Shown piece after piece: positions 45,686 through 52,548 of a stretch of DNA of 52,548 bases; position 1 is the stretch's first letter; each line of letters starts with the position of its first letter. A model generated the notes under the pieces. The model made no database searches, had not been told where the DNA came from, and saw only the letters and a program-made list of their open reading frames with translations. Both the position numbers and the translations under genes were made by a program. This DNA is from Acanthaster planci (Eukaryota; Echinodermata; Asteroidea; Valvatida; Acanthasteridae), in NCBI RefSeq assembly GCF_001949145.1, contig NW_019091463.1, positions 761,459 to 814,006 on the forward strand. The letters are read 5' to 3'.

Positions 45686-45960
45686 ATGAGTAATGCAAAA
45701 TCAATCGACGTCAATGGCATTGCCAATACGTTATATCACGGCGCTGTTATTAGCCTAATTTGTATTGCTGAGCAATAAACTACTTAAAATTAAGCCGCAC
45801 GATCTAAATAAATTGTCTGTAGAAGACGCGGCTAAATTGACCGCAGTGTCGGCGGTGCTTTAGCCACTTAAGGCTGGCTAGTGTCGCGGGGCATATTGCC
45901 GGCAAGTTTGCATACGGGTTAAAGAGTAGATTGAAAAAAAGTTTTAAAATCAAAGTTTAA
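45686..45960 (+). pseudogene. small basic membrane-associated protein, frameshifted
   Basis: Starts MSNAKSIDVNGIANTLYHGA, then a hydrophobic stretch, TAA, and a shifted frame with LNKLSVEDAAKLTAVSAVL. A third frame gives SVAGHIAGKFAYGLKSRLKK and ends at 45960. About 90 residues in total, with Gly/Ala-rich helices and a basic tail. It is packed 36 bp before the next gene. Unknown family. Confidence 0.45.
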
Positions 45961-45979
45961 AAATTTGTTTAGAAATTTG

Positions 45980-45995
45980 TTTATTATAAAGTGAG
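45980..45995 (+). promoter_or_regulatory. candidate element promoter box
   Basis: TTTATTATAAAGTGAG right before ATG at 45996, a variant of the box at 41592 and 44449. Confidence 0.55.
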
Positions 45996-47299
45996 ATGGC
46001 AGAAGTTGGATTTGATCCAGAACAAAAATACCTGTTGGACAGAGGGGATGCAAATTTAACGTATGATTACGACGACGACGTAAATTTGGAGGACGAAAAT
46101 ATCGAGACCGGCGGCGAAATTGAAGCGTCTTTTGTTTCGGGCTCGGTTAGACCCAAATTAGATATTAGTCCTAGATATGATACGTTAGAATTGGGTACGG
46201 GGGCATTTGTAACCAATTCCAGGGTAGACAATTTTTACAACTATTATAGGAAAATAATACGGACGTACCAAAATCTCCCCATCACGAAATTTTTTAATAT
46301 CGACCAAATAAAGGTTTATTTTTCAAGAGCACGAGCGATAGATATTAAGAGGAAGTACTTTTAACCGGCAAAAAAAGTCTTGATTCATTTGTAACCTTGG
46401 ACACGATGGCCAGAAAAGCTAGGGCGGTAGGATATTCGGGATCGGATTAGAAATATTTTGGGCTTTCAAAATTACGGAATAAAAATAGCACAGGCGGAAA
46501 AAGTTTTAAAACCATTAAACCCGAAATGGTCGAAATGAAAGAATTACCCGAAGCTGCAGACCAAGTGAGTGAAATCGTGGAAGACATCACGGCAGATAGG
46601 CAAGTATTAAACTTTCGAGAATTGAAAGCTATAAAGAAATCTCTACAGACGATCAAAGCCGAGTTAATTTTAAACCAGAGTAAGCTAGACGAATTGGACG
46701 AAAAGATTCAGCAAGTCAAAAATGAATTGGAAGAAGGTGCAACAGATGCAGAGCGAGCGGAACTTTTAGAACAATTGGACGATTTACAAGTTGAAAAGTG
46801 CGGTAGATTAGAAGTCATTAACAGAAATACAGATCGGATCCAAAGTTAATTAAACCGCATAAAAGATAAGATCGAAGCAGTGATGGACAAAGACTTGACA
46901 TTGGACGAGAAAACTAAGGTGTTATTTTGGGGAACAAGGCATCAAGATCGTAAGCATTTTAACGGCTTTTAGTTTAGCCGTAAGTACAATCGTAGCGAGC
47001 GTAGTTGCCTCTGTCAGAGTGGTAGGTGCTCCCACCCCAGAACCTGGGCCAAAACCGACACCTAAACCAAAACCGGCGCCAGAACCAACGCCGGCATCAC
47101 CGTCAACAGGGGGCATAGACGGATAAAAGGGCAATTGTGGAATTTGGCAAAAGTTTTAAAGAAATTGGGCCTGAAAGCGCTTGCGGCATTTCCAGAGTTT
47201 ATTGGTAGCATACTCGGTTGGATATTAAACGTGGCGAGTAAGGCGGTCGGTTATATTGCTGATCATATGTGGACTTTGTTAGTGGGCGCGGGTGTTTAA
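45996..47299 (+). pseudogene. large coiled-coil plus membrane structural protein, broken
   Basis: About 430 residues across frames. The N-terminus (45996-46364) is acidic (LTYDYDDDVNLEDENIETGG) and then carries YNYYRKIIRTYQNLPITKF. The middle (46500-46920) is a long coiled coil (LILNQSKLDELDEKIQQVKN) ending with DLTLDEKTKVLF. A frameshift then gives a membrane-like segment (VSILTAFSLAVSTIVASVV), a Pro-rich linker made of PEPGPKPTPKPKP-type repeats, and an amphipathic C-terminus with SILGWILNVASKAVGYIADH ending at 47297. Coiled coil, membrane segment, Pro linker and amphipathic end suggest a penetration or spike-like virion protein, but that is inference. Hairpin 2 follows within 55 bp. Confidence 0.6.
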
Positions 47300-47350
47300 A
47301 TTTTAACCTATGTTCAAAAGATGTAAATATTTTAACGGGGTAAAAAAAAA

Positions 47351-47384
47351 TAACCCATTTTCTCTCAATTGAAAAAGTGGGTTA
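47351..47384. terminator. hairpin between convergent gene runs
   Basis: TAACCCATTTT (47351-47361) pairs with AAAAAGTGGGTTA (47372-47384), with one extra base in the right arm. It is flanked by A-run and T-run sequence, so it can act on both strands. The minus-strand gene's stop (47365-47367) lies in the loop region and the plus-strand gene ends at 47299. Confidence 0.75.
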
Positions 47385-47640
47385 AATTTTTTTGCCTTTT
47401 ATTTTTTGCCCAAGTTAACACGTTATACAGCATAAATACAAGTCCTACAACCACAATCGTTCCAATAGTCAACGACAATTTTTCTTCGTTGTGCGCGTCT
47501 GACGGTTTCTTTTTGAGAGTTGCTGTTGGTGGTAAAATAGGATCCGGCCTTGGTAAAGTGTCGGTCAGTAGTACAGCCCGTCTAACCAGGAAATTTGCCC
47601 CGCCCCCAGTTGGGGATTTTTAACACGTTGCAAAGGGGTA
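47365..47640 (-). CDS. single-pass membrane protein, partial
   Basis: Minus-strand frame with a Pro-rich piece (LPRPDPILPPTATLKKKPSD), then EEKLSLTIGTIVVVGLVFML and YNVLTWAKNKRQKN before the stop at 47365. One clear transmembrane segment with a basic cytoplasmic-type tail. The upstream start is not clear; the frame is open to about 47640. Unknown family; likely a virion or membrane protein of the element. Confidence 0.5.
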
Positions 47641-47949
47641 AATTGTCGTGCTGTGGAATATTGTACGGAAGTTCCAGCCAATATCTGACCTGAGAATTAT
47701 TATTCGATAGTCATACCGGTAAGTAAGAACACAAAACAAATTCAGTGAACTTCACATATTGGTTTCTGGTAGGCTGGTACTGGTACTGTTTTATTTCCTA
47801 TTGCTCATCATTGATTTTTACAACAATTATCTTAGTAATTTTAAGAATTACTACAAGGGTGATTACCGGAAGTTTGTTAAATTTGAAATCAGAAGCAATA
47901 CATGTACTTATTCTTTTTGGAACCATTTGTCGCTACAGACTGTTATCTT
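47641..47949. other. no gene recognised within the element
   Basis: A 113-codon plus-strand frame (47745-48086) overlaps the better-supported minus-strand acidic gene and looks like a shadow. A displaced segment or small insertion is possible here. Confidence 0.35.
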
Positions 47950-48671
47950 TTAGGCATGCTCCTCTTTGTCGTGAAACAGTCCGGCAAATTTTTCAGCATG
48001 TTTTGGGCAAAACTCTATTCAAGGCTTTGTTGACGTTCATGCCTTTATCAAGTTTTCCATCGAGATCATCCACAATGTCCTTGTGAGTTTCATTTTCCCT
48101 CAAATATAGGTAACATGACAGGAACACCTTATAGTTGTCGAAAAAGTCTTGTTTGACTGCCCAGAGGGTCTTTCTGTTGCTTTCTGCCTGGCTTGATCTT
48201 CATCCATGCCTTCGTTGACGTACTTGTCATATTTTTCATCCCTCATCCCCCTTTGTGTTTCTCTAGCTTCAGCTAGCCAATCTTGGTAGGCGGCATTGTC
48301 TTCCAAATCTGAACTGTCTTCATCCGAGGTTTCGTCATCGACCTCCTCAACAGAATCCGTGTTTTCGTCAACGTATCCCTCAAATGTGCTAATGCGTAAA
48401 TCCATGTCCAAAGGCACCAAGTATAAACCCGGTGCCACTACAAAGTGTAAAGGCGTTTTTGCGTACTGCAAAGAATCTTGAAATTCGTCGATACTTGCCT
48501 CCAAATCTGGCACCGAGTTTATTAAAGATTCCACTATGGTCGTAACAACCTCGACTCCTCAACTGACGCGAGATGTTTTTAGTAGCACTGAATTTTGAGT
48601 CTCAGTAACCGAACTCGAAGCAATCGTCCTTGCCCAAGTGTACGGACAATTCAGACTTAAAAGAAGTCTTT
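47950..48671 (-). pseudogene. acidic structural-like protein, frameshifted
   Basis: The best frame (48100-48560) contains SLINSVPDLEASIDEFQDSL, PLHFVVAPGLYLVPLDMDLR and then a strongly acidic stretch (DSVEEVDDETSDEDSSDLED) and a charged helix. A shift near 48150 continues with NYKVFLSCYLYLRENETHKD and VDDLDGKLDKGMNVNKALNR. Another near 47985 ends KFAGLFHDKEEHA at 47950. Upstream, a frame at 48671-48546 (ELSVHLGKDDCFEFGY, then TGA) may belong to the same gene. About 200-240 residues. Unknown family. Confidence 0.5.
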
Positions 48672-49282
48672 GTTGACAAACAGAAGTTGGTTAAGAATAC
48701 GAGTTCTTTAATTCTCAAAACTTCGCCTCATGCAAAGCTGCTCACAGTCAAACAGGGAGTTGGTGAGGAAAATCCTCCTGTTTCCTAACAAGTATTTCAC
48801 CGCAGCAAATTACTTTACAAATCAAGTATTTTCTCAATATGGAAACACTTCACAGGCTCAAAGCAGCGAAGCTGGTCTCATCAGACTTTAGCTCTCTGCT
48901 CGCAAAGTTCCAACTCGATTTCTCAACACACTTTCAGGGTTTTCATACTCTACAATCTACTATTTAACATAGTTACTGAATATAAGTCACAAGTAAATTA
49001 TGCAGTAAGGTTACATCACCCTGCTCTAAATTGACGACTAATTCCATTGACCAATCAGAATAAAACCAAATGATGTAAACTCATGACTTATATCAATTTC
49101 TTAATAAAGTTCCACCCCCTTCATTTAAAAAAAAAATTTCCATGAAACAAGGAAAGTTGTGGGTGCACTGGCCTCCGCCCCCACGTTCCAAGTAGCTAAC
49201 CAAGTTTTATCCGTGGGTCAACTGGCCTTGGTGAACATCTGGTGTTTGCCTCATTGACCACTACAGTTTTCTGGAAACCTGT
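48672..49282. other. non-coding stretch inside the element
   Basis: No conserved frame seen, in contrast to the 18-20-bp spacing between the genes to the right. Probably an insertion or a heavily decayed gene. Confidence 0.4.
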
Positions 49283-50113
49283 TCACAAAATCTCAACATT
49301 GTCACAAATAAACTGTCGTTGGGCGTCTAATTCGGTGCCTTTTGCCATTACGCTCGTCTTTGTCTGGGCTTGAGCTTCCAACAGCGCGTACGCGTATGCC
49401 CTAACAGACTCGTTTACTTTTGTGATCCCCACGTATGTTAGTTTAGATTTTTTAGGAATAAAATCCCACCAAGCCGATTTAACTGAGTCAGACTGTGTAA
49501 TCCAAGTTACCGTATAAGAATTTGCGTGACCAGAGCCTTTTGGCGGTTTAGCCCAACCAAAGCCCATAAAAGTGGATCCTGCATATTTGCCGTTTATTAC
49601 ATGTCAGTCGTAGGGGTCGTAGTTTTTTACCGGGGACTGGACATATCCGTCGTCGTAATAATAAGCCGTACCGAGCCCATTTGATAAAGTGTCCCTGGTT
49701 TGTTCAAACGACTGATTTTGGTCGAAGTTGTACAGTAGGCAAGTGTCTGTAAATTTCCGGTGATCGTAAATGTTGTGCAACGCGTCAAAGATGTCGTCGC
49801 TTGGGATGGGCATAACGCAGTTATAAAATATTTTTCTCACCGTGTAATACACGTGGAAGTTAAATAGGGCAGACACGTACGGATTTGAATCGGACAGTAA
49901 ATCAAAATCTACCCTACAAGCCGTCGTTGCACAATACACCGCGAAATTAAATTGGTTTTGGTAAAATCAAATTGGATCTGTCGTCCACCTATTGACCACT
50001 TCATTCGCTTTCACTTTTGGTAACTTGTAAGCCTCGGTTAAATTTGGAAACACGGCGGAGAACCAATTATCTTTATTGACCACGATCACTAAATGACTAA
50101 AGTTGTGTCCCAT
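49283..50113 (-). pseudogene. 276-codon structural-like protein with two in-frame TGA codons
   Basis: One continuous frame from ATG at 50113 to TGA at 49283, broken only by two in-frame TGA codons (near 49967 and at 49604). The opening is MGHNFSHLVIVVNKDNWFSA. Aromatic-rich, beta-looking sequence follows (FNFHVYYTVRKIFYNCVMPI). The C-terminal part has FMGFGWAKPPKGSG and DFIPKKSKLTYVGITKV and ends in a helix. A box GTTTAAAAG precedes the ATG and the upstream gene ends 18 bp away. Composition and position suggest a capsid-associated protein, for example a minor capsid candidate, but no family signature is recognised. Confidence 0.55.
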
Positions 50114-50130
50114 CTTTTAAACAAAGCTTT

Positions 50131-50843
50131 TTAAAAAGGAGGCGCGGTGGGTTTTACTTCTTGGTAAGCGGGCGGCTTGATAGACTTGTACAAAGTTATT
50201 CGCCAAGTTTTTATCATAAGGTCTTTTTTAAAAACTGCCGCCCTTTCATTGGCTAAAGTTTCTGCCTTTGCTTGCACTTGACGGTCAAATTCTTCTTTAC
50301 TCTGTAGTTTACTTTCTTGCAACTTTGTCGTCATGTTTGATCGAATCTTTTCTTTCATTTTGTTAAGTTCATAAAAAATTAAGACAAATTCTTCTTGGAA
50401 CACGTCACCGTCTTCGATCGCGTGAGACACACTCGTCTATGGTGTTTCATTTGGCATCTGCAAGCTTACGGGTTTGATCGTGCTTTTTGGTTTTGTGAGA
50501 CAATCTGCGAGAGGCGTGCTTTAATATTGCATAAGCCCCAAATGTACCAATAGCGAGACCTTCAAGCACTAGTCCTATGGGTCCAGTAATAACTCCCATT
50601 ATAGCAGGAATGCCTTTGGCGGCCGACGTGGCGCCTATTGCTTCCACGCCGTATCCCACGTAATTAAGCGCGGTCAAAAGCCGTTTAATCTTTTTGTAAG
50701 AAGTTTCTCTGGCGTCGCGTTCTCTTAAAATTTGACCGCAGATGTCTTCAATTTTTTGAACGCGGTAAATTTTTGTCGCGTTTGTTTCGGTTTGATACCC
50801 GCCTTAAATCCGGGTACTTATTTGACCGATTATCTGTCGTCAT
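50131..50843 (-). pseudogene. helical protein with a glycine-rich membrane segment, broken
   Basis: ATG at 50843 follows TTTCAAAAAAG. A basic head is lost to a frameshift near 50750. The next frame has EDICGQILRERDARETSYKK and runs into LNYVGYGVEAIGATSAAKGI. A long Gly/Ala/Ile hydrophobic stretch follows (PAIMGVITGPIGLVLEGLAI), then GTFGAYAILKHASRRLSHKT. TGA at 50447 and a frameshift precede the C-terminal coiled coil (FVLIFYELNKMKEKIRSNMT) ending at 50131 with a Pro-rich PPAYQEVKPTAPP. The hydrophobic hairpin between two helical regions resembles membrane-active proteins. Unknown family. Confidence 0.55.
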
Positions 50844-50862
50844 CTTTTTTGAAATATACGTT

Positions 50863-51249
50863 TTATGATTGCGTGGTTAAAATGTTTAATTCGATAATTA
50901 GTCCCTCGTTTTCATTTTGCAAAAGCCCTGCAGTCTCTGACCTAACATTAAAGGTTAATTCGTCTATATTTATACGCTGTAATTTTCTAGGTGTTGCAAA
51001 ATCACTGCAGAAATATCTATTTGTCAAAATCACTTGCAATAAATCAAATGACTGCCCGTTATAAAAGTTAACGTTTGTGTCCAACTGTGGACAATAGACG
51101 TAAGCAAGTTTATTTGATTCTAACGTATAGCCCTTTTCAAACAAAATATTTTTGACTGAAATGGCCTTGTCGCCTTTTGAGTTGTCGATGAAATTTTTCA
51201 ATTTAAACGTCTAGGGATTTTCGGACAAATAAAAAGTATGCGTCTCCAT
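50863..51249 (-). pseudogene. 128-codon structural-like protein with one in-frame TAG
   Basis: A single frame from ATG at 51249 to the stop at 50863, interrupted only by TAG at codon 13 (51211-51213). The sequence is beta-rich and polar (LAYVYCPQLDTNVNFYNGQS, LQVILTNRYFCSDF). A box ATTTATAGTAAA lies directly before the ATG, 20 bp after the TFIIB-like gene ends. A small jelly-roll minor capsid protein would fit the size, but I see no diagnostic motif. Confidence 0.5.
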
Positions 51250-51264
51250 TTTACTATAAATAAG
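51250..51264 (-). promoter_or_regulatory. candidate element promoter box (minus strand)
   Basis: On the minus strand CTTATTTATAGTAAA runs directly into ATG at 51249. Similar in placement and composition to the plus-strand boxes. Confidence 0.45.
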
Positions 51265-51268
51265 TTTT

Positions 51269-51776
51269 TTAAAAATCTCGCTGTTCTTCATAAAGTTTAA
51301 ACTTTTTGACGGTGTTGGTAAAATGTTTCTTGGAGACTTGAAATAGGTTTTTTACAGTTTCTGCAATTTCTTTTGTGACGTCTTGATAACAGACGGCAAT
51401 TAAAGCTCGGAGCGGCTTGCCTCTGGAGAAATTTTGTCGGCTAAAACCCGGTTTACTTTAAATTCCACGAGCCCAGCTTGTTCAACAGTTAACTTAACGT
51501 CTAATTCTCTAAATGTCTTACTCGTTTTAGATTTGGAGTTTTTTTTAACGAAACGCTGGTTATATTTACCGCCCACATTTTTCTGCTTCATCTGAATAAA
51601 TGTGAGTTAATATTAGCCCGCAATTGCGGCACACGAGTTTAGATTCTTCTCTTATTTCCATTCTACATTGTATTTGTATGTGGACACGTGTCTTCTTCTT
51701 TGGTTTTCGCGCGTGTTGGTTTTTGGCCAAATAAAACAAATAAATCTCGTTCGTCCAATGGTAAATAATTGTCCAT
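51269..51776 (-). pseudogene. short TFIIB-like transcription initiation factor, frameshifted
   Basis: TFIIB recruits RNA polymerase to promoter-bound TBP. ATG at 51776 opens MDNYLPLDERDLFVLFGQ. The zinc ribbon follows: CPH at about codon 31 and, after a frameshift near 51666, LVCRNCGLILTH (about 51605-51634), the hallmark second knuckle of TFIIB ribbons. A basic linker (KYNQRFVKKNSKSKTSKTFR) matches the position of the B-reader/linker. Then EFKVNRVLADKIS and, after another shift near 51420, RGKPLRALIAVCYQD and TKEIAETVKNLFQVSKKHFT. This is the order of a TFIIB cyclin fold (RG+...AIAA..Y, T.KEIA, VSKK). About 165 residues, so one cyclin fold instead of the usual two. An alternative is a VLTF3-like late transcription factor. 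Confidence 0.6.
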
Positions 51777-51813
51777 GTTTTTAAAACGTTATTTATTTAA
51801 GGGACGTAAAATT

Positions 51814-51845
51814 AACCTCAGTTATTCCTCAGAATAGCTGAGGTT
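51814..51845. terminator. hairpin between the right-end gene and the TFIIB-like gene
   Basis: AACCTCAGTTATTC (51814-51827) pairs with GAATAGCTGAGGTT (51832-51845) with one mismatch and the 4-nt loop CTCA. It is the third strong hairpin just 3' of a gene in this element (the minus-strand gene ends at 51878). Confidence 0.75.
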
Positions 51846-51877
51846 TAAAAATAGTTCAAGTCAGTTAATTCTCAAAT

Positions 51878-52200
51878 TTAATCCACTTTTAATTTCACGG
51901 GCGTTTCCAATTCAGATTCAGATTTGTTACGGTCAACACCTCTAAATGCTTGTAAGGCCGATTTATTTGAAATTATTCTGTCATTTCTAACTTTTAACAT
52001 GGCCGTTGTTACCGTATATCTAACACTTGCGCCGCAAGACAACGAACCGTGAGTTCCGTAGTATACATCTTTCGGGCAAATAAATGATTGAGCATCGCAT
52101 ATTTTATTTATAATTGAGAGTTGAATTGAGAGTTTACTTCCCAGGCCCACTGATGAATAATGAGGTTCTAAGCGGATTAGTGTTAAGCTTTCTTGCTTGA
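51878..52200 (-). CDS. right-end gene of the element, partial, unknown function
   Basis: The minus-strand frame ending at 51878 shows coherent protein-like sequence: GLGSKLSIQLSIINKICDAQ, FICPKDVYYGTHGSLSCGAS and RYTVTTAMLKVRNDRIISNK. The open frame continues to 52300, but the first 30 codons lie over the GTCGTGCGTCGCCC repeat, so the true start is lost or lies near 52200. No motif recognised. A hairpin follows 32 bp after the stop. Confidence 0.4.
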
Positions 52201-52235
52201 AGCGGTATCTTCGTCGTACTATGGAATGCCATATC

Positions 52236-52285
52236 TGCTGTCGTGCGTCGCCCGTCGTGCGTCGCCCGTCGTGCGTCGCCCGTCG
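52236..52285. repeat. 14-bp tandem repeat
   Basis: GTCGTGCGTCGCCC repeats about three times, followed by a run of T. This marks DNA outside the virus-like element. Confidence 0.85.
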
Positions 52286-52289
52286 TTTT

Positions 52290-52548
52290 TTTTTTGTCAC
52301 GATTGCGCAGTGGTATTTTTAACTTTGACCCTTGATCGTTTCACATGTACATGTCCTTGTTCGATCGATCCACCATGCCTGACTCTCATTTTAGCAATAG
52401 AACTAGAAGATGTATGTGTATTTGTTTTTGCAGTTGCGCCAAACTCCAATTGAAAGAAGAAATAATGTCCTGACATCGGCTAAGTAACGTGTATATAAAA
52501 TAACACCATTTTGGTTACATAAATAAATCAACCAAATAGACTTTTGTT
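52290..52548. other. right flank without recognised gene
   Basis: No gene or terminal repeat recognised up to the window edge. Confidence 0.4.

Larger units (their letters stand above)
39405..52200. mobile_element. decayed Polinton/Maverick-like (adintovirus-like) endogenous virus element
   Basis: About 12.8 kb of tightly packed genes unlike the surrounding DNA. The diagnostic set is protein-primed DNA polymerase B, retroviral-type integrase, A32/FtsK-HerA packaging ATPase and a candidate capsid gene. Plan: polymerase (+), integrase and a small membrane protein (-), then a rightward run from 41310 to 47299, then a leftward run from about 52200 to 47365. A protease of the adenain type was not found. 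No terminal inverted repeats or target duplication were recognised, and polymerase is cut at both ends, so the left boundary is probably a deletion edge and the right boundary is approximate. Confidence 0.82.

Noticed and set aside
49283-50113. Alternative genetic code in the virus-like element
   Set aside because: TGA, TAG and TAA all interrupt frames, and frameshifts occur in neighbouring genes. Ordinary decay explains it better.

Overview
This is a eukaryotic scaffold piece, most likely from a marine invertebrate. It has two runs of N, GT-AG introns, no dense gene operons outside one element, many decayed LINE, DIRS and foldback elements, and a frequent TACATGTA word of the kind seen in marine deuterostome and mollusc genomes. 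The species cannot be named from the sequence.

Layout. (1) 0.8-30.1 kb, minus strand: one host gene, reconstructed here from three exons at 30072-30144, 20864-20983 and 803-1182 (or 913-1182). It encodes a secreted or surface Ly6/uPAR three-finger protein. All junctions are GT-AG and phase 1. Its two introns (about 9 and 20 kb) hold an L1/Tx1-like fragment, a CR1/L2-type LINE with a 220-bp foldback inserted in its endonuclease (9-bp target duplication), a DDE/rve (IS3EU-type) transposase relic, a second LINE fragment, several foldback MITEs, a 58-61-bp minisatellite interrupted by a gap, a 350-bp tandem duplication carrying a near-perfect palindrome, a DIRS-like element (gag, RT/RNase H, tyrosine recombinase start) and a minus-strand CR1-type LINE. 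(2) 30.1-39.4 kb: sparse DNA with LINE relics (an endonuclease piece, an L1-like ORF2 C-terminus next to a 550-bp gap, an L1-like ORF1) and a 0.63-kb inverted-repeat element. (3) 39.4-52 kb: the most interesting part, a densely packed but decayed virus-like element of Polinton/Maverick (adintovirus-like) type.

The virus-like element keeps a broken protein-primed DNA polymerase B (+), a retroviral-type integrase (-), a candidate major capsid protein (+), an A32/FtsK-HerA-type packaging ATPase (+), a Cys-rich HNH-like protein (+), several small membrane or coiled-coil proteins, and a right arm of minus-strand genes. The last well-supported gene of that arm encodes a short TFIIB-like factor (zinc ribbon plus one cyclin-like fold). 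Genes are 5-60 bp apart, many start a few bases after an A/T box resembling TATTATAAAAG-ATG, and three strong hairpins lie just 3' of genes. Together these suggest an element with its own transcription logic: own initiation factor, own promoter box, own hairpin 3' signals. Every larger gene has nonsense codons or frameshifts, polymerase and integrase are truncated at one shared junction, the ATPase Walker B has lost an acidic residue, and a DNA transposon sits inside one gene, so this copy is fossil.
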